A stretch of DNA of 64,000 nt from an uncultured Rhodobiaceae bacterium (lineage in GTDB: Bacteria > Pseudomonadota > Alphaproteobacteria > RS24). Both the position numbers and the translations under genes were made by a program. The DNA is taken from NCBI GenBank assembly GCA_937907245.1, contig CALCUM010000003.1:683501-747500 (forward strand), in the 5' to 3' direction. The notes under the pieces are model-generated. The model was not told the DNA's origin. It ran no database searches and saw nothing but the letters and a program-made list of their open reading frames with translations. How positions within the stretch are numbered: position 1 is the first letter of the stretch; every line of letters starts with the position of its first letter. Shown in pieces: positions 38,715 through 49,622 of the stretch.

Positions 38715-40421
38715 TTATTCCGCACTCGGCGCCGAAGCGTCTGGTACGGGAGCAAAAGGATCGGGAAGCTCGGCTTCTGCTGCAGGGGTCGGGTTTTCCG
38801 CTTCCTGCTCAGCCGCCAATTCCGCCGCCACACGTGCCGCTTCTTCGGCGCGCTGCTGGTCCAGCTCTTCTTGGGTAATCCAACCCGCCAAAACGCGAGC
38901 CGACATAATCAAGCCCTCGGCTTCTTCTGGCGAAACATCAAAGCCATCCAGAATACCTTCTTGGCGCACACGACGACGCTCGACCGTTTCAAACCAACCG
39001 GTCAAATCATCGGTCACACAGCCAGCAAAATCTTCCAACGACTTAATGTCGTTCTCGCCAAAGCGAACCAACATCGCTGGTGTCATGCCTTCCATGGCCG
39101 CCAAATCATCGGCAACACCCATTTCTTTGCGCTGCGCATCTAGCTTCTCATTCTCGCGGTCTAAGTGATCGCGGGCACGGTTTTGAATTTCTTCTGCCGT
39201 TTCCTCGTCAAAGCCCTCAATATAAGTAATCTCTTCGGCCGGCACATAGGCCACTTCTTCAACGCTCGAGAAACCTTCCGACGCTAGCAATTGTGCAATC
39301 ATCTCATCGACATCCAAAGCGCCCATGAACAAGGCGGTGCGTTCCGCAAATTCTGCCTGACGACGCTCGCTCTCTTGCGCTTCGGTCATAATGTCGATGT
39401 CCCAACCGGTGAGCTGAGAGGCAAGGCGCACGTTTTGGCCACGACGACCAATAGCCAAGCTCAGCTGCTCATCTGGCACCACAACTTCAATGCGCTGCAC
39501 ATCTTCATCAAGCACCACTTTGGTTACTTCGGCGGGTGCCAAAGCGTTCACAATGAAAGCGGCTGGGTCTGGCGACCAAGGAATAATATCCACTTTCTCG
39601 CCTTGCAGTTCATTAACCACAGCCTGCACACGGCTACCGCGCATACCCACACAAGCGCCCACAGGGTCGATGCCTGGGTCATTGGAAATAACGCCAATTT
39701 TAGCTCGGCTACCCGCATCGCGCGCCACGGCACGCACTTCGATGACGCCGTCATAGATTTCTGGCACTTCTTGCATGAACAATTTCGACATGAAAGCCGG
39801 GTCCGTACGAGACAGGATAATCTGTGGGCCACGCTGTTCGCGGCGCACGTTTTGAATGTAAGCGCGGATACGATCGCCGGGGCGGAAGACTTCGCGCGGG
39901 ATAAGATTATCGCGACGCACAACCGCTTCGCCACGGCCCAAGTCCATCACCACATTGCCGTATTCGACGCGTTTCACCAGACCATTGATGATCTCGCCAA
40001 CGCGATCTTTAAACTCTTCAAATTGACGCTCGCGTTCGGCTTCGCGCACCCGTTGCACAATCACTTGCTTGGCGGCTTGGGTGGCGATGCGGCCAAATTC
40101 AACGGGTGGCAATTCGTCGATAACCTCATCGCCAATCTTGGCTTCTGGATTATCGCGCTGAGCGACAGGAAGCGAGATTTGCGTATCGTCATTTTCTACC
40201 AACTCAACCACTTGCACGGCGCGCAGCAATTTGGTCTCACCGGTCTTCGGGTCAATATCCACCCGAATGTCGTTTTCCTGACCATAGCGTGCCTTCGCCG
40301 CTTTCTCGATGGCATCCGCCATCGCCGATAAAACAATCTCGACCTCAATGCCTTTTTCACGCGCGACCGCGTCGGCAATTTGCAGCAACTCCAGCTTATT
40401 TGCGCTAATACCTGTAGCCAT
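38715..40421 (-). CDS. nusA: transcription termination/antitermination factor NusA
   Basis: 568 residues. The N-terminal RNAP-binding domain ([17 protein letters not shown]) is followed by S1 ([19 protein letters not shown]), KH1/KH2 ([18 protein letters not shown] and [18 protein letters not shown]) and two acidic helix-hairpin repeats near the C terminus. The tail is rich in Ala, Glu and Pro. It controls pausing, termination and antitermination. I chose the ATG at 40421 because AGGAG lies 6 bases upstream; the ATG at 40427 is too close to it. Confidence 0.96.
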   Translation of the reverse strand: MATGISANKLELLQIADAVAREKGIEVEIVLSAMADAIEKAAKARYGQENDIRVDIDPKTGETKLLRAVQVVELVENDDTQISLPVAQRDNPEAKIGDEVIDELPPVEFGRIATQAAKQVIVQRVREAERERQFEEFKDRVGEIINGLVKRVEYGNVVMDLGRGEAVVRRDNLIPREVFRPGDRIRAYIQNVRREQRGPQIILSRTDPAFMSKLFMQEVPEIYDGVIEVRAVARDAGSRAKIGVISNDPGIDPVGACVGMRGSRVQAVVNELQGEKVDIIPWSPDPAAFIVNALAPAEVTKVVLDEDVQRIEVVVPDEQLSLAIGRRGQNVRLASQLTGWDIDIMTEAQESERRQAEFAERTALFMGALDVDEMIAQLLASEGFSSVEEVAYVPAEEITYIEGFDEETAEEIQNRARDHLDRENEKLDAQRKEMGVADDLAAMEGMTPAMLVRFGENDIKSLEDFAGCVTDDLTGWFETVERRRVRQEGILDGFDVSPEEAEGLIMSARVLAGWITQEELDQQRAEEAARVAAELAAEQEAENPTPAAEAELPDPFAPVPDASAPSAE

Positions 40422-40495
40422 TTTCATCTCCTAAATTGGCTGACCCAAATGGGCCGAATTTAATTTATCTCGTCTATCTGACGCGACTTGATTAC

Positions 40496-41068
40496 TTAAA
40501 CTTTATCGCCCTTCTTGGGCTTTTTCTGCTGTTTTAACGCATCACTTATGGCGTCTTCATCTGGCACCAAACGCGCCTCGGCAATATTTTGTATCGCCAG
40601 CCCTAAGACTTGCGGCGCCTCAAAACCAGCCAGCTTCACTTCTAACAAAGCCTCACCATCGGCAAAGCCCTGCACCACACCGCGAAAGCGGCGCTGGCCA
40701 TCAATCGCATCTCGCAAGCCCACTTTCGCTTCATATCCTACCCAGCGCTCAAAATCGACGGGCCGCGTTAAAGGCCGCGCCACACCTGGCGAAGAAACCT
40801 CCAACGCATAGGCGCCAGCAATCGGGTTTTCGACATCCATCACATCAGATAGGGCGCGGCTTATCTCTTCGCATTGCTCAATGCGCAAGCCAGCCTCGTC
40901 GTTCTCGGCCATAATCTGCAACACCGCTTGGCCGTCATCGCCGGTCATGCGAATGCGCAAAAGCGAATAGCCAAGGCTTTCGATAACTGGCTCAACCAGT
41001 TCCAAAAATGGGCGGGCAGGGCCCGGCGCCTTTAAGTGCGGCGTATCTAGAGCCGTGTCTTGCGACAT
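40496..41068 (-). CDS. rimP: ribosome maturation factor RimP
   Basis: 190 residues. The two-domain RimP fold shows VIESLGYSLLRIRMTGD, then CEEISRALSDVMDVENPI, then YALEVSSPGVARPLTRPVDFERWVG, cited as short landmarks. RimP helps 30S assembly around S12 and the central pseudoknot. It starts at 41068 with AAGGAG. A lysine-rich tail (QQKKPKKGDKV) closes the protein. It heads the nusA operon, after a terminator that follows trmB. Confidence 0.94.
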   Translation of the reverse strand: MSQDTALDTPHLKAPGPARPFLELVEPVIESLGYSLLRIRMTGDDGQAVLQIMAENDEAGLRIEQCEEISRALSDVMDVENPIAGAYALEVSSPGVARPLTRPVDFERWVGYEAKVGLRDAIDGQRRFRGVVQGFADGEALLEVKLAGFEAPQVLGLAIQNIAEARLVPDEDAISDALKQQKKPKKGDKV

Positions 41069-41141
41069 GACATCTCCTTCAAACTCAGGCTTTGGTGACT
41101 TGCTAATCGCCGCCTCGAAACATGGCGTTTAAGCATTAAAA

Positions 41142-41171
41142 AAAGCGGGGCCGTTTCCAGCATCCCACTTT
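41142..41171 (-). terminator. terminator after trmB
   Basis: On the minus strand an 8-bp stem (AAAGTGGG/CCCGCTTT, one wobble) with a 14-base loop is followed by seven T. It lies 60 bp past the trmB stop and upstream of rimP. Confidence 0.6.
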
Positions 41172-41231
41172 CACAAAGCAGCTTTAATTTGAGAGCACTA
41201 TAGCGATTTTGAAAGCTGGCGCAAGCCCTCG

Positions 41232-41969
41232 CTATAAGGCGCCCGATTGAGGCGTCTCACGGCGGATAAAATCGAGGTAGGTCGGCACGCGTCCTTCGCG
41301 AATGGCTTTGGCTTCATAGCGGGTACCGGGCCAGCCATCCGGGGCTGTCTGGCGGTCGGCCGCTTCATCGTGCCAAGCAAAGCCGCCTTGCGCGCGCAAA
41401 TGGCTCAGCGTCCAATCAATATAGTTAGGAATGTCACTGGCAACCAAAAACCGCCCACCTGGGCGCAAAACGCGAAACACTTGGTCTAGGTTTTGCCGAC
41501 TTATAAACCGGCGCTTATTGTGGCGGTTCTTATGCCATGGGTCAGGGTAAAGCAAATAGACTTGCTCGAGACACTGGTCTGGCAAGGCTTCCAAAACATC
41601 TCGCGCGTCATCATCATGCACCGCTATATTGTCGCTATTGGCTTCGTCTATTTCGATAAGTAATTTGGCCACACCGTTCAAAAAGGGCTCGCAGCCAATA
41701 AAGCCAATATCGGGGTGGGCGCGTGCCCGTGCAGCCAAATGCTCGCCGCCGCCAAACCCAATTTCCAAAGCATAAGACGCGAAAGAACGTGAAAACCAAT
41801 CGGCAGGACAGCTCTCGGCCTGCACGTCCACACGCAAGCGTGGCAGCAAATCCTCTACCAATCTGGCTTGTCGGGGGTGCAGCTTATGGCCTTGTCTGCG
41901 ACCATAAACAACGCGTTTCATTTGTGCAGAAGCATCCTCATCTGGCGCAGGTTTTTGACGCTCATCCAT
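41232..41969 (-). CDS. trmB: tRNA (guanine-46-N7)-methyltransferase
   Basis: 245 residues. SAM-binding sequence is ALEIGFGGGEHLA, followed by FIGCEPFLNGVA and the TrmB signature YLLYPDPWHKNRHNKRRFI. It makes m7G46 in the tRNA variable loop. The N terminus is extended by about 20 polar residues compared with E. coli TrmB. It starts 6 bp after the metK stop, so the two share a transcript, an order seen in many Alphaproteobacteria. Confidence 0.95.
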   Translation of the reverse strand: MDERQKPAPDEDASAQMKRVVYGRRQGHKLHPRQARLVEDLLPRLRVDVQAESCPADWFSRSFASYALEIGFGGGEHLAARARAHPDIGFIGCEPFLNGVAKLLIEIDEANSDNIAVHDDDARDVLEALPDQCLEQVYLLYPDPWHKNRHNKRRFISRQNLDQVFRVLRPGGRFLVASDIPNYIDWTLSHLRAQGGFAWHDEAADRQTAPDGWPGTRYEAKAIREGRVPTYLDFIRRETPQSGAL

Positions 41970-41975
41970 GGGCGC

Positions 41976-43160
41976 CTAGAGCGCGCCCTTAATGGCGTCG
42001 GCCAAATCTGTCCGCTCCCACGAAAAGCCGCCGTCATCTTGTGGCTTCCGACCAAAATGGCCATAGGCCGAAGTACGCGCATAAATCGGTTTATTGAGAC
42101 CTAAATGTTCGCGAATGCCGCGCGGGCTCAGATCCATAACTTTCGCTAGAGCTTTCTCCAGCGCCGCTTCCTCTACCTGTCCAGTGCCGTGTGTGTCGAC
42201 ATAGAGCGACAAAGGCTGTGACACGCCAATGGCATAAGACAGCTGAATGGTGCATCGTTCTGCCAGACCCGCAGCCACCACATTTTTAGCCAGATAACGC
42301 GACGCATAAGCGGCCGAGCGGTCTACTTTTGTCGGGTCTTTACCAGAAAACGCGCCGCCACCATGAGGCGCCGCACCACCATAAGTGTCGACAATAATTT
42401 TACGGCCCGTAAGACCTGCATCGCCATCCGGGCCCCCAATAACGAACGTGCCGGTTGGGTTTACATAAAAAGCCTCTTCCGGGCACATCCAGCCATCGGG
42501 CAAAACATTTTCAACAAATGGGCGCACAAGCGCGCGCACATCGTCTTGGGTCAGGCCCTCGTCATGTTGGGTCGACACCACAACCGAAGTGGCCCGCACG
42601 GGCTTGCCATTTTCATAGGCCAAAGTAACCTGGCTTTTGCTGTCGGGGCCAAGGCCTTTCACGCGACCCGATTTTCTGGCCGCTGCCATGTCTGACAAGA
42701 TTTGGTGGCTAAAGGCAATCGGGGCGGGCATGAGGTCTTCGGTTTCGCGGCAGGCGTAACCAAACATAATGCCTTGGTCGCCAGCGCCTTCTTCTTTATC
42801 GCTACCATCGGCACCATCGGCATCGACGGCATCAACGCCTTGGGCGATGTGCGCCGATTGTCCATGCACGTGAACTTGAACATCTGCGTTTTGCCAATGG
42901 AAGCCGTCTTGCTCATAGCCGATGTCTTTCACGGCGGCGCGAGCAATCGCTTCCATTTCTTCGTTGGACACCAATCCTGCGGGGCGAACTTCGCCAGCCA
43001 GAACGATTAGATTTGTCGTGGTGAGGGTTTCAACGGCGACGCGGGCTTGCGGGTCGCGCGCCAGAAACGCGTCCAAAATACTGTCCGAAATCCGGTCACA
43101 GACTTTATCTGGATGACCTTCAGAAACAGATTCGGAAGTAAATTCATAAGATGCACGCAT
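41976..43160 (-). CDS. metK: S-adenosylmethionine synthase
   Basis: 394 residues. It starts [22 protein letters not shown], with the ATP/methionine-binding EGHPDK region. [15 protein letters not shown] and the phosphate loop [16 protein letters not shown] are present. It makes SAM from ATP and methionine. I chose the ATG at 43160, preceded by GAGGA; the open frame to 43256 is not family sequence. I found no convincing SAM riboswitch in the 120-bp leader. The gene follows the XRE regulator, a conserved neighbour. Confidence 0.96.
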   Translation of the reverse strand: MRASYEFTSESVSEGHPDKVCDRISDSILDAFLARDPQARVAVETLTTTNLIVLAGEVRPAGLVSNEEMEAIARAAVKDIGYEQDGFHWQNADVQVHVHGQSAHIAQGVDAVDADGADGSDKEEGAGDQGIMFGYACRETEDLMPAPIAFSHQILSDMAAARKSGRVKGLGPDSKSQVTLAYENGKPVRATSVVVSTQHDEGLTQDDVRALVRPFVENVLPDGWMCPEEAFYVNPTGTFVIGGPDGDAGLTGRKIIVDTYGGAAPHGGGAFSGKDPTKVDRSAAYASRYLAKNVVAAGLAERCTIQLSYAIGVSQPLSLYVDTHGTGQVEEAALEKALAKVMDLSPRGIREHLGLNKPIYARTSAYGHFGRKPQDDGGFSWERTDLADAIKGAL

Positions 43161-43279
43161 CGCAATATCCTCAACGTTTAAATCAATGGCCTTTATTTGG
43201 CAGGCGAGGCAACAATGGTCAAGCCTGTTATCTGCCGAGTGCGGCACATCAGACATCGCCTAGACGCTTCCCATGGGGG

Positions 43280-43699
43280 CTAGTCTTGCGTTCGGTTAAC
43301 CCGCGCAATGTTGGAAACAACGGAGAGCAATTGGCGCCTTAAGTCATCATCCGAAATTTCAAGAAAAGCCCGATTAAGCTCGACGCCCGGCCCACTGCTA
43401 ACGAAATCAAGATAGGGATTTAGCAATGGCTCTTCCGCCAGACCCGCCTCTGGATAAGGGTCTAGCGGCTCGTCCAATCCATCAAAGAAAAACTGCACCG
43501 GCACGTCCAAGGCTAGCGAAAGCTCGAACAGGCGGCTCGCCGAAATGCGATTGACGCCTTTTTCGTATTTTTGAACTTGCTGGAATGTTACCCCGAGCTG
43601 ATTGCTCAACTCCTCTTGGCTCATCCCCAACATAAGTCGACGAAGACGAACCCGCGCGCCGATAAAGGCATCGACGGCTTGATGTTTTTTGCGTGGCAT
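43280..43699 (-). CDS. XRE-family transcriptional regulator linked to metK
   Basis: 139 residues. The N-terminal helix-turn-helix is RRLMLGMSQEELSNQLGV with FQQVQKYEKGVNRISASRL, near residues 20-60. The C-terminal half (FFFDGLDEP, RAFLEISDDDLRRQLLSVV) is the short domain found in the alphaproteobacterial regulator encoded next to metK. Targets are unknown. It is 98 bp downstream of lnt and 119 bp before metK, so it may be transcribed with either or alone. Confidence 0.88.
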   Translation of the reverse strand: MPRKKHQAVDAFIGARVRLRRLMLGMSQEELSNQLGVTFQQVQKYEKGVNRISASRLFELSLALDVPVQFFFDGLDEPLDPYPEAGLAEEPLLNPYLDFVSSGPGVELNRAFLEISDDDLRRQLLSVVSNIARVNRTQD

Positions 43700-43797
43700 A
43701 ATCTGCCCCCTCTATTATTATTTTTGAGACGCAGATACCTCCAAAGACTATGGCGGAGAGATAGAGCAAGGGCAATTGTTTTTATCTTAAGAAAAGC

Positions 43798-45405
43798 TTA
43801 AAGCGCGGCGGCTGGAAACCGGCGTCGCGTTACGACAATCGCCACGGCCAAGTCAAACCAGAGAGCGAAAAATACGGTGTCCCCAAAACGCGAGTAAAAA
43901 GGCGGTGCCAAGGCCTTCGGTAGAGGCAAGGAAAAGACGCCAGCTTCGCCTAAAGGCAGAGCCTCGAGCTGACGGCCATAGGCATCGAAAACAGCCGAAA
44001 TACCCGTATTGGCACTGCGCACCAAAGGCAGGCCTCGCTCGATGGCCCGCAGGCGCACTTGTGCGATATGTTGATGCGGGCCATGCCAATTCCCGAACCA
44101 GCCATCATTGGTAAGATTAATCAATGCATCGGGACGCGCTACGCCCTTCGGGCTGGCCGATAAATGAGGGAAAATACCTTCGTAACAAATCAAGGGCGCC
44201 AGCACGGGAAGACCCGATGCCGTCAGCCGAGCGTGGGGAGGGCCATAAGCATAGCCGCCGCGCAGGCGAACCAATTGCTGCAGGCCCACTGCCTCGAGCC
44301 AGCTCTGAAGCGGCAAATACTCGCCAAATGGCACCAAATGATGCTTGTCCGATTTGGCCAATAAATTGCCATCCCCGGACCACAGCATGGCGCTATTATA
44401 AAATTTCGACCGCGACAAGCCAAGTTCGCGCCGCACCGCACCGGTAAGAATATAGGGCGGCCTTTTTGAGTTCGCGTCCCTAGCCGGAAGGGCAGCACGC
44501 AAGCGATCGCCAAACCCTGTGCCTTCATCGATTAAGGCTGGAATGGCCGTTTCTGGCCAGATGATAAGGTCTGTTTTCGGCGCATATTTCAAACCCAATT
44601 GGGTCAATTTAAAAATCGTCTCTATATGATCGTCACGTTTTTCTGGCAGCCATTTTTCGCGCTGGGCAATATTGGGCTGCACCACGGTGATGAGGGTCTC
44701 GCTCGGCGCCAAAGGCGGCAAGCCATGCAAACGAGCCGCACCAAACAACAAGAAGACGCAGCCTAACCCCAGGGCAACCCATCGCAAGGACGCCCGCTCG
44801 GCCAATAAAAACGCAACGCTTATCAGCGCCACCAAGCCCAGCCCATGCACCCCAATAAGGCTGGCCGCTTGCGCCAAATACAACCAACTGGCCCAACCCA
44901 TAGCGGGCAGGTTCCATGGCAGGCCGGTCAATATCGTGCTGCGCAAATAGGCCGCCATAATTAAGAAAAGCGCCAAAGATAAGCTGGCCAGCAAACGCCG
45001 CATCGCAAAGCGGGCCAACAATTTCCCCCATAGCCAAAGCGCAAGAGCGCCAAATAAAGCCAAACCAGCTGGCAAAAGAGTAACGGCAAAAGGCAGCGCC
45101 CAAAGAAAATGTTCCGCCTCGACCAGAAACGCTTCCCCCATCCACAAAAGGCCCGTGAAAAATTGCCCAAAGCCGAACAGCCAGCCCAATATGAATAATT
45201 GTTTGGGGGCTTCGCGCGCCTGCCAAGCCAGCCAGAACACCAACCCATAGGACAAATAAAATACCGGTAAAATGTGAAACGGCGCGAACGCCAAAGGAAG
45301 GGCGAGCCCCGCCAGCAGGCTGATGCGCTTAGGACGGGCCGCGCAGAAAGCCAGCAGGCTCGCGCAGTTTGAACGAGCGGCGAAAAAAGAGAGCCAGCGC
45401 GGCAC
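43798..45405 (-). CDS. lnt: apolipoprotein N-acyltransferase
   Basis: 535 residues. The N-terminal half has about seven to eight membrane helices. The C-terminal half is a carbon-nitrogen hydrolase domain with the Glu-Lys-Cys triad: Glu in IIWPETAIPAL, Lys in KSDKHHLVPFGEYLP and Cys in PLICYEGIFP. It adds the third acyl chain to lipoproteins at the periplasmic face. The start is GTG at 45405, overlapping the corC stop as TAGTG. Confidence 0.95.
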   Translation of the reverse strand: MPRWLSFFAARSNCASLLAFCAARPKRISLLAGLALPLAFAPFHILPVFYLSYGLVFWLAWQAREAPKQLFILGWLFGFGQFFTGLLWMGEAFLVEAEHFLWALPFAVTLLPAGLALFGALALWLWGKLLARFAMRRLLASLSLALFLIMAAYLRSTILTGLPWNLPAMGWASWLYLAQAASLIGVHGLGLVALISVAFLLAERASLRWVALGLGCVFLLFGAARLHGLPPLAPSETLITVVQPNIAQREKWLPEKRDDHIETIFKLTQLGLKYAPKTDLIIWPETAIPALIDEGTGFGDRLRAALPARDANSKRPPYILTGAVRRELGLSRSKFYNSAMLWSGDGNLLAKSDKHHLVPFGEYLPLQSWLEAVGLQQLVRLRGGYAYGPPHARLTASGLPVLAPLICYEGIFPHLSASPKGVARPDALINLTNDGWFGNWHGPHQHIAQVRLRAIERGLPLVRSANTGISAVFDAYGRQLEALPLGEAGVFSLPLPKALAPPFYSRFGDTVFFALWFDLAVAIVVTRRRFPAAAL

Positions 45406-46322
45406 TATCCGGCCTTGCCTTTTTGCCCGGATGGGGCGCGGTGAGACTTCGTCGACCGCGAAACCAACCTTATATCCAATTGCTTAATGCGGCGCGCGTC
45501 GCCATCGTGAATGATAAATTCGAGCGCCCGCCCATCGCCCATATCATGAGCAATCATTTCTCCGCGCTCGGGCACTCGTCCCGCCTTGGCAAAAACCAGA
45601 CCGCCGAGTGTATCCATATCGTCGTAGCCCTCTACGCTAGACAAGCTCACGTCCAAAGCGCTTTCTAGCTCACTGAGCGGCAGTCTTGCCTGCGCGCGCC
45701 AATGGCCGTCCTCGGTCAGGGGTTTTAAAAGCTCTTCTTCTTCATCATGTTCGTCTTCAATCTCGCCGACGATTTCTTCGATTAAATCTTCAATCGTCAC
45801 CAAGCCATCCGTGCCGCCATATTCATCGATTACCAAAGCCATATGGCCGCGCGTGGCTTGCATTTTTACCAGCAATTCCATGGCTGGCATGGAAGGCGGC
45901 ACAAATAAAACTGGGCGCACCAAAGGGGTCAGCTCAATGCTTTCTACTTTCGCGCTATCTTGGCCAAGGCTCGATTGTACGGCAGACAGCACATCTTTTA
46001 CATGCACCATGCCAATGGGTTGATCGAGCGTTTCACGATAAACAGGCATGCGCGAATGACCGCAATCGGCAAATAAAGCCAGCAAATCGCGCAGTTGAAT
46101 ATCCGCTTCCACCGCATCAATATCGGCACGCGGCACCATCACATCGTCGAGGCGCACATCGCGAAAGCCGAGCAGGTTTTTTAGCATATGGCGTTCTTCA
46201 TCAGAGAAGTCGGCGGTCTCGCCTTGTGTCTCCTCCAACACATCTTCAATGCTCTCGCGCAGCGAACTTTCGCCGCCGCCAAATAAAAATCTCCACCAGC
46301 TGGTTGAGGAAGAAGCACTCAT
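45405..46322 (-). CDS. CBS-domain protein of the CorC/HlyC family
   Basis: 305 residues with no membrane helix. Two CBS domains lie at about 60-190: [20 protein letters not shown] and [28 protein letters not shown], noted as landmarks. The transporter-associated CorC_HlyC domain is at about 215-290 ([20 protein letters not shown]). E. coli CorC (YbeX) is linked to magnesium/cobalt efflux and ribosome biology. It lies between ybeY and lnt with 4-bp and 1-bp overlaps, the classical phoH-ybeY-corC-lnt block. Confidence 0.9.
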   Translation of the reverse strand: MSASSSTSWWRFLFGGGESSLRESIEDVLEETQGETADFSDEERHMLKNLLGFRDVRLDDVMVPRADIDAVEADIQLRDLLALFADCGHSRMPVYRETLDQPIGMVHVKDVLSAVQSSLGQDSAKVESIELTPLVRPVLFVPPSMPAMELLVKMQATRGHMALVIDEYGGTDGLVTIEDLIEEIVGEIEDEHDEEEELLKPLTEDGHWRAQARLPLSELESALDVSLSSVEGYDDMDTLGGLVFAKAGRVPERGEMIAHDMGDGRALEFIIHDGDARRIKQLDIRLVSRSTKSHRAPSGQKGKAG

Positions 46323-46924
46323 TGTTCGGTCTCCGCTTGAGCAAGCTCGTCATAAGGGTTTGGCAAGCCGGCCGCGAGCATCAGCTTGCTTTCCAAAGCT
46401 TCCATAAGATTTGCGTCCGGCTCGTTTTCATGGTCATAGCCCAAAAGGTGCAACAGCCCATGGGTCAGCAAATGCAGTGCATGAGCTGGCTCGGTTTTAC
46501 CTTGCGCTTGGGCCTCCGCTTGCACGCGGTCATAGGACATCACAATATCGCCCAGAAGCGCAAAAGGCAGAGCCGCTAGGTCTTGCGCACAGCGCACGGG
46601 GGTGGCGAAATCTAGGGCTGGAAAACTCAGCACATTGGTCGGGCCCGGTTTGTTTCGAAAGCTCTGGTTCATTTGCGCCAGCTGCGCATCATCGGCCAAA
46701 ACAAGGCAAGCTTCCGCTTCTGGCATTGGGGTTTTGGGGTCGAGCTGCGTCCAAATAAAATCCGCTTGTTGGCGCAAGTCATCCTCGAGCGAAAGCCAGC
46801 GCGGGTCGCGCACATCCAAATCTAGGGTTAGGCCTTGGGGCAGGCTCGGACTGTCGGGCTCCGCGTCATCGGCTGGCGGTGCGGCGTTATTCTGCGTCAT
46901 CACCTGGCTCATTTGGTTTTTCAT
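46319..46924 (-). CDS. ybeY: endoribonuclease / rRNA maturation factor YbeY
   Basis: 201 residues. The metal-binding signature is THGLLHLLGYDHENEPD near residue 165-180, with all three histidines present. NVLSFPA-like sequence appears as TNVLSFPALDF. YbeY matures 16S rRNA 3' ends and acts in ribosome quality control. The N terminus is longer than in E. coli by about 35 residues; starts at 46912 or 46900 would shorten it. It overlaps phoH by 38 bases with the chosen start and corC by 4. Confidence 0.92.
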   Translation of the reverse strand: MKNQMSQVMTQNNAAPPADDAEPDSPSLPQGLTLDLDVRDPRWLSLEDDLRQQADFIWTQLDPKTPMPEAEACLVLADDAQLAQMNQSFRNKPGPTNVLSFPALDFATPVRCAQDLAALPFALLGDIVMSYDRVQAEAQAQGKTEPAHALHLLTHGLLHLLGYDHENEPDANLMEALESKLMLAAGLPNPYDELAQAETEQ

Positions 46925-48053
46925 CTATGGCCTTTTTCAGGTTCTTTTTCGGGTGCCTCTGCATCGGCGGCAATTTACCGTCTCGCTTGTTATAGGCTTT
47001 TACAATGCGTGTGACCATATCATGGCGCACCACATCATCTTCACTAAAGTGAATAATCTCGCAGCCTTTAATCTTTGGCAAAATCTCCAGCGCATCTTTC
47101 AGGCCAGACTTGGCGCCAAAAGGTAAATCAACCTGGCTCGGGTCTCCGGTGATGACCATGCGAGAGTTTTCGCCCATCCGCGTCAAAAACATTTTCATCT
47201 GCATCGGCGTCGCATTCTGGCTTTCGTCGAGAATAACAAAACTATTGGCCAAAGTGCGCCCGCGCATGAAAGCCAAAGGTGCAATTTCAATCTCGCCGCT
47301 TTCTAAGGAACGAATAACCTGTGGGCCCGGCAACATGTCGTAAAGCGCATCATAGAGAGGGCGCAAATAAGGGTCGACCTTGTCGCGCATATCGCCAGGC
47401 AAGAACCCTAAGTTCTCTCCGGCTTCCACCGCTGGGCGCGACAAAATAATCCGGTCTACTTTGCCCTCGACCAACATAGCGGCCGCGGCCGCCACGGCCA
47501 GATAGGTTTTGCCCGTTCCCGCAGGGCCACAGCCAACCACCAGTTCGCTGTTCAATAAAGCGTCAATATAAGTGGCCTGCGCGGGGGAGCGCGGCAGAAC
47601 TTCGCGCTTTTGTGTTCGTAAAGCGGCCTTGCCGGTTAGGGGGGCAGGCGCCGCTTTTCCATTGCCCTTGCCGTTCTTCGCTGTCTTGTCATCTGCAAAA
47701 GACCCATCGCGAGTGGAGGGCTCTGACCCTAGGCTCAAACGCAAGGCGCCATCAACATCGCCACCCGTCACTTCGGCGCCGCGCTCGAGATGATGATAGA
47801 GCGTGCCTAAAACTTGCGCCGCACGGGTGCAATCTTCTTCGGCGCCAGAAATAGAAACATGATTGCCACGGTTGGACAAAGAGACATCCAAAGTCTGCTC
47901 AATGCGGGCCAGGTTTTTGCCATGCTCGCCGTATAGCTCGGGCAACAGCCGATTGTTGTCGAACTGAAGCACGAAAGGCTTAGACTTTTTATTCGAAGAC
48001 CCGCTCTTCGAAGCACTAGAGCTGGCTGTGGGCCGTTTATCAGAACCGCTCAA
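46887..48053 (-). CDS. PhoH-family ATPase (PhoL-like)
   Basis: 388 residues. A KH-like N-terminal domain (about 25-110) is followed by a P-loop ATPase: GPAGTGKTYLAVAAAA and FVILDESQNATPMQMKMF. RPAVEAGENLGFLPGD is typical of PhoH. The linker contains Ala/Gly/Lys-rich sequence. It is thought to act with YbeY in RNA metabolism. The start is TTG at 48053 with GGAG 8 bases upstream. Confidence 0.92.
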   Translation of the reverse strand: MSGSDKRPTASSSASKSGSSNKKSKPFVLQFDNNRLLPELYGEHGKNLARIEQTLDVSLSNRGNHVSISGAEEDCTRAAQVLGTLYHHLERGAEVTGGDVDGALRLSLGSEPSTRDGSFADDKTAKNGKGNGKAAPAPLTGKAALRTQKREVLPRSPAQATYIDALLNSELVVGCGPAGTGKTYLAVAAAAAMLVEGKVDRIILSRPAVEAGENLGFLPGDMRDKVDPYLRPLYDALYDMLPGPQVIRSLESGEIEIAPLAFMRGRTLANSFVILDESQNATPMQMKMFLTRMGENSRMVITGDPSQVDLPFGAKSGLKDALEILPKIKGCEIIHFSEDDVVRHDMVTRIVKAYNKRDGKLPPMQRHPKKNLKKAIDEKPNEPGDDAE

Positions 48054-48163
48054 GCGCGCGCTCCTACCACATATGCTATTTTTTCAATCATTTTGTGAAC
48101 CATATTTTCCAAGTATCAGAAGTTTTTATCAACTTGGCAAGCCCTTAACGAAGCGACATTTGG

Positions 48164-49582
48164 CTACAGCGCGTCGCTGAATTGACCGCTCAAACTATTT
48201 CTATGCGTGCGGGTAATTTCAACCGGCAAAATGCGTCCTCGCACCGCCGCAAAAACTGCCTCCGCATCTTGCCCTTCCGGCACCGTTACATGCACCGGCT
48301 GTAGGTAAGGACTGCGGCCGGTAATTTGGCCCGCATGTTTGGATGGCTTATCGAATAATATCGGCAAAACCCGCCCCAATTGCGCGTCGTTAAACGCCGT
48401 TTGTTGAGCGCTAATAAGCCCCTGAATGGTTTGCAGGCGCGCCGCCTTTACCGCCTCATCGACTTGGTTCTCATCCTCCGCTGCCGGAGTGCCCGGACGC
48501 GGTGAATATTTGAACGAATAGCTTTGCGCATAATTGACCTCTTCCACCAAGGCCATTGTGGCGGCAAAGTCCTCGTCCGTCTCGCCAGGAAACCCGATGA
48601 TGAAATCAGACGATAAAGCCAAGTCTGGGCGCACCGCGCGAAACTCTTTGCATAGGGCAATATATTCGGCCGCTGTGTGTTTGCGGTTCATTGCTTTTAA
48701 AATTTTGTCAGAGCCCGCCTGCACAGGTAGGTGCAAATAGGGCATTAATTTTTCGTTTTGCCCATGCGCGGCAATCAGCGCGGCATCCATGTCCCGCGGA
48801 TGGCTGGTGGTAAAGCGCAAGCGATGCAAGCCTTCAATCTCGGCCAAATCATCCAAAAGCCCTGCCAAGCGCTGGCCACTATCGCGGTCTTGCCAAGCGT
48901 TTACATTCTGCCCCAAGAGGGTGATTTCGCACACGCCTTGCTCGGCCAGACCTTTGGCTTCAGCAATAATCTCAGGCGCCGCGCGCGAGACTTCTTCGCC
49001 GCGCGTATAGGGCACCACACAAAACGTGCAAAATTTATCACAGCCCTCCTGCACGGTCACATAAGCGCTGGGGCTTCGGGTAATGGGTTTGCGTGGCACT
49101 TGGGTAAGGGCGGCAAATTTTTCGGCTGCCGGAAACTCGGTACGCACCAATCGGGCTTTGCGGCCTTGCGAACGGGTTTGGGTAACTTCGTCGAGCATGG
49201 CGGGTAATTGCTGAAACGTTTGTGGGCCAAAAACCATATCGACCATGGGCGCGCGCGAAATAATCTCAGCGCCCTCGGCTTGCGCCACGCAGCCTGCCAC
49301 TCCAATGACGATGTTTCTATTGCGCTGCTTTAAGGGGCGCAACCGACCCAGCTCGTGATAAACTTTTTCAGCAGCTCTCTCGCGAATATGGCAGGTGTTT
49401 AAAATTATCATATCCGCGTCGTCGGGTGTATCGACCGCGCGGTACCCCGCCTCCACCAAAGCTTCGGCCATGCGCTGGCTATCATAGACATTCATCTGGC
49501 AGCCAAAGGTCTTGATATAACAAGACTTATCATTGGCGCCATCGGCCTCGATTTTTTGCGCGAGTTTATCCATTTCCATCAT
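48164..49582 (-). CDS. miaB: tRNA-2-methylthio-N6-dimethylallyladenosine synthase MiaB
   Basis: 472 residues. The N-terminal MTTase domain has [13 protein letters not shown] and other cysteines in [11 protein letters not shown] and [10 protein letters not shown], which bind the auxiliary cluster. The radical-SAM motif is [22 protein letters not shown] domain ends the protein. It adds the methylthio group to i6A37 of tRNAs. Three ATGs lie within ten bases (49582, 49579, 49573), none with a strong ribosome binding site. Confidence 0.95.
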   Translation of the reverse strand: MMEMDKLAQKIEADGANDKSCYIKTFGCQMNVYDSQRMAEALVEAGYRAVDTPDDADMIILNTCHIRERAAEKVYHELGRLRPLKQRNRNIVIGVAGCVAQAEGAEIISRAPMVDMVFGPQTFQQLPAMLDEVTQTRSQGRKARLVRTEFPAAEKFAALTQVPRKPITRSPSAYVTVQEGCDKFCTFCVVPYTRGEEVSRAAPEIIAEAKGLAEQGVCEITLLGQNVNAWQDRDSGQRLAGLLDDLAEIEGLHRLRFTTSHPRDMDAALIAAHGQNEKLMPYLHLPVQAGSDKILKAMNRKHTAAEYIALCKEFRAVRPDLALSSDFIIGFPGETDEDFAATMALVEEVNYAQSYSFKYSPRPGTPAAEDENQVDEAVKAARLQTIQGLISAQQTAFNDAQLGRVLPILFDKPSKHAGQITGRSPYLQPVHVTVPEGQDAEAVFAAVRGRILPVEITRTHRNSLSGQFSDAL

Positions 49583-49622
49583 GCTCTGGCCATAGCGCTT
49601 TTATAGATGCGAAGCAAGCCGA

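Noticed and set aside
39291-40331. A 346-codon open frame on the plus strand opposite nusA
   Set aside because: It is a shadow of nusA caused by codon bias. It has no recognisable motif, while the minus strand encodes complete NusA domains. Similar long frames opposite infB, gyrB and glnD were dropped for the same reason.
43161-43279. Possible SAM riboswitch upstream of metK (a TGATTTAA...ATTGC string recalls SAM-II)
   Set aside because: The P1 stem and the second pseudoknot half that should cover the ribosome binding site are missing, so the match is probably chance.
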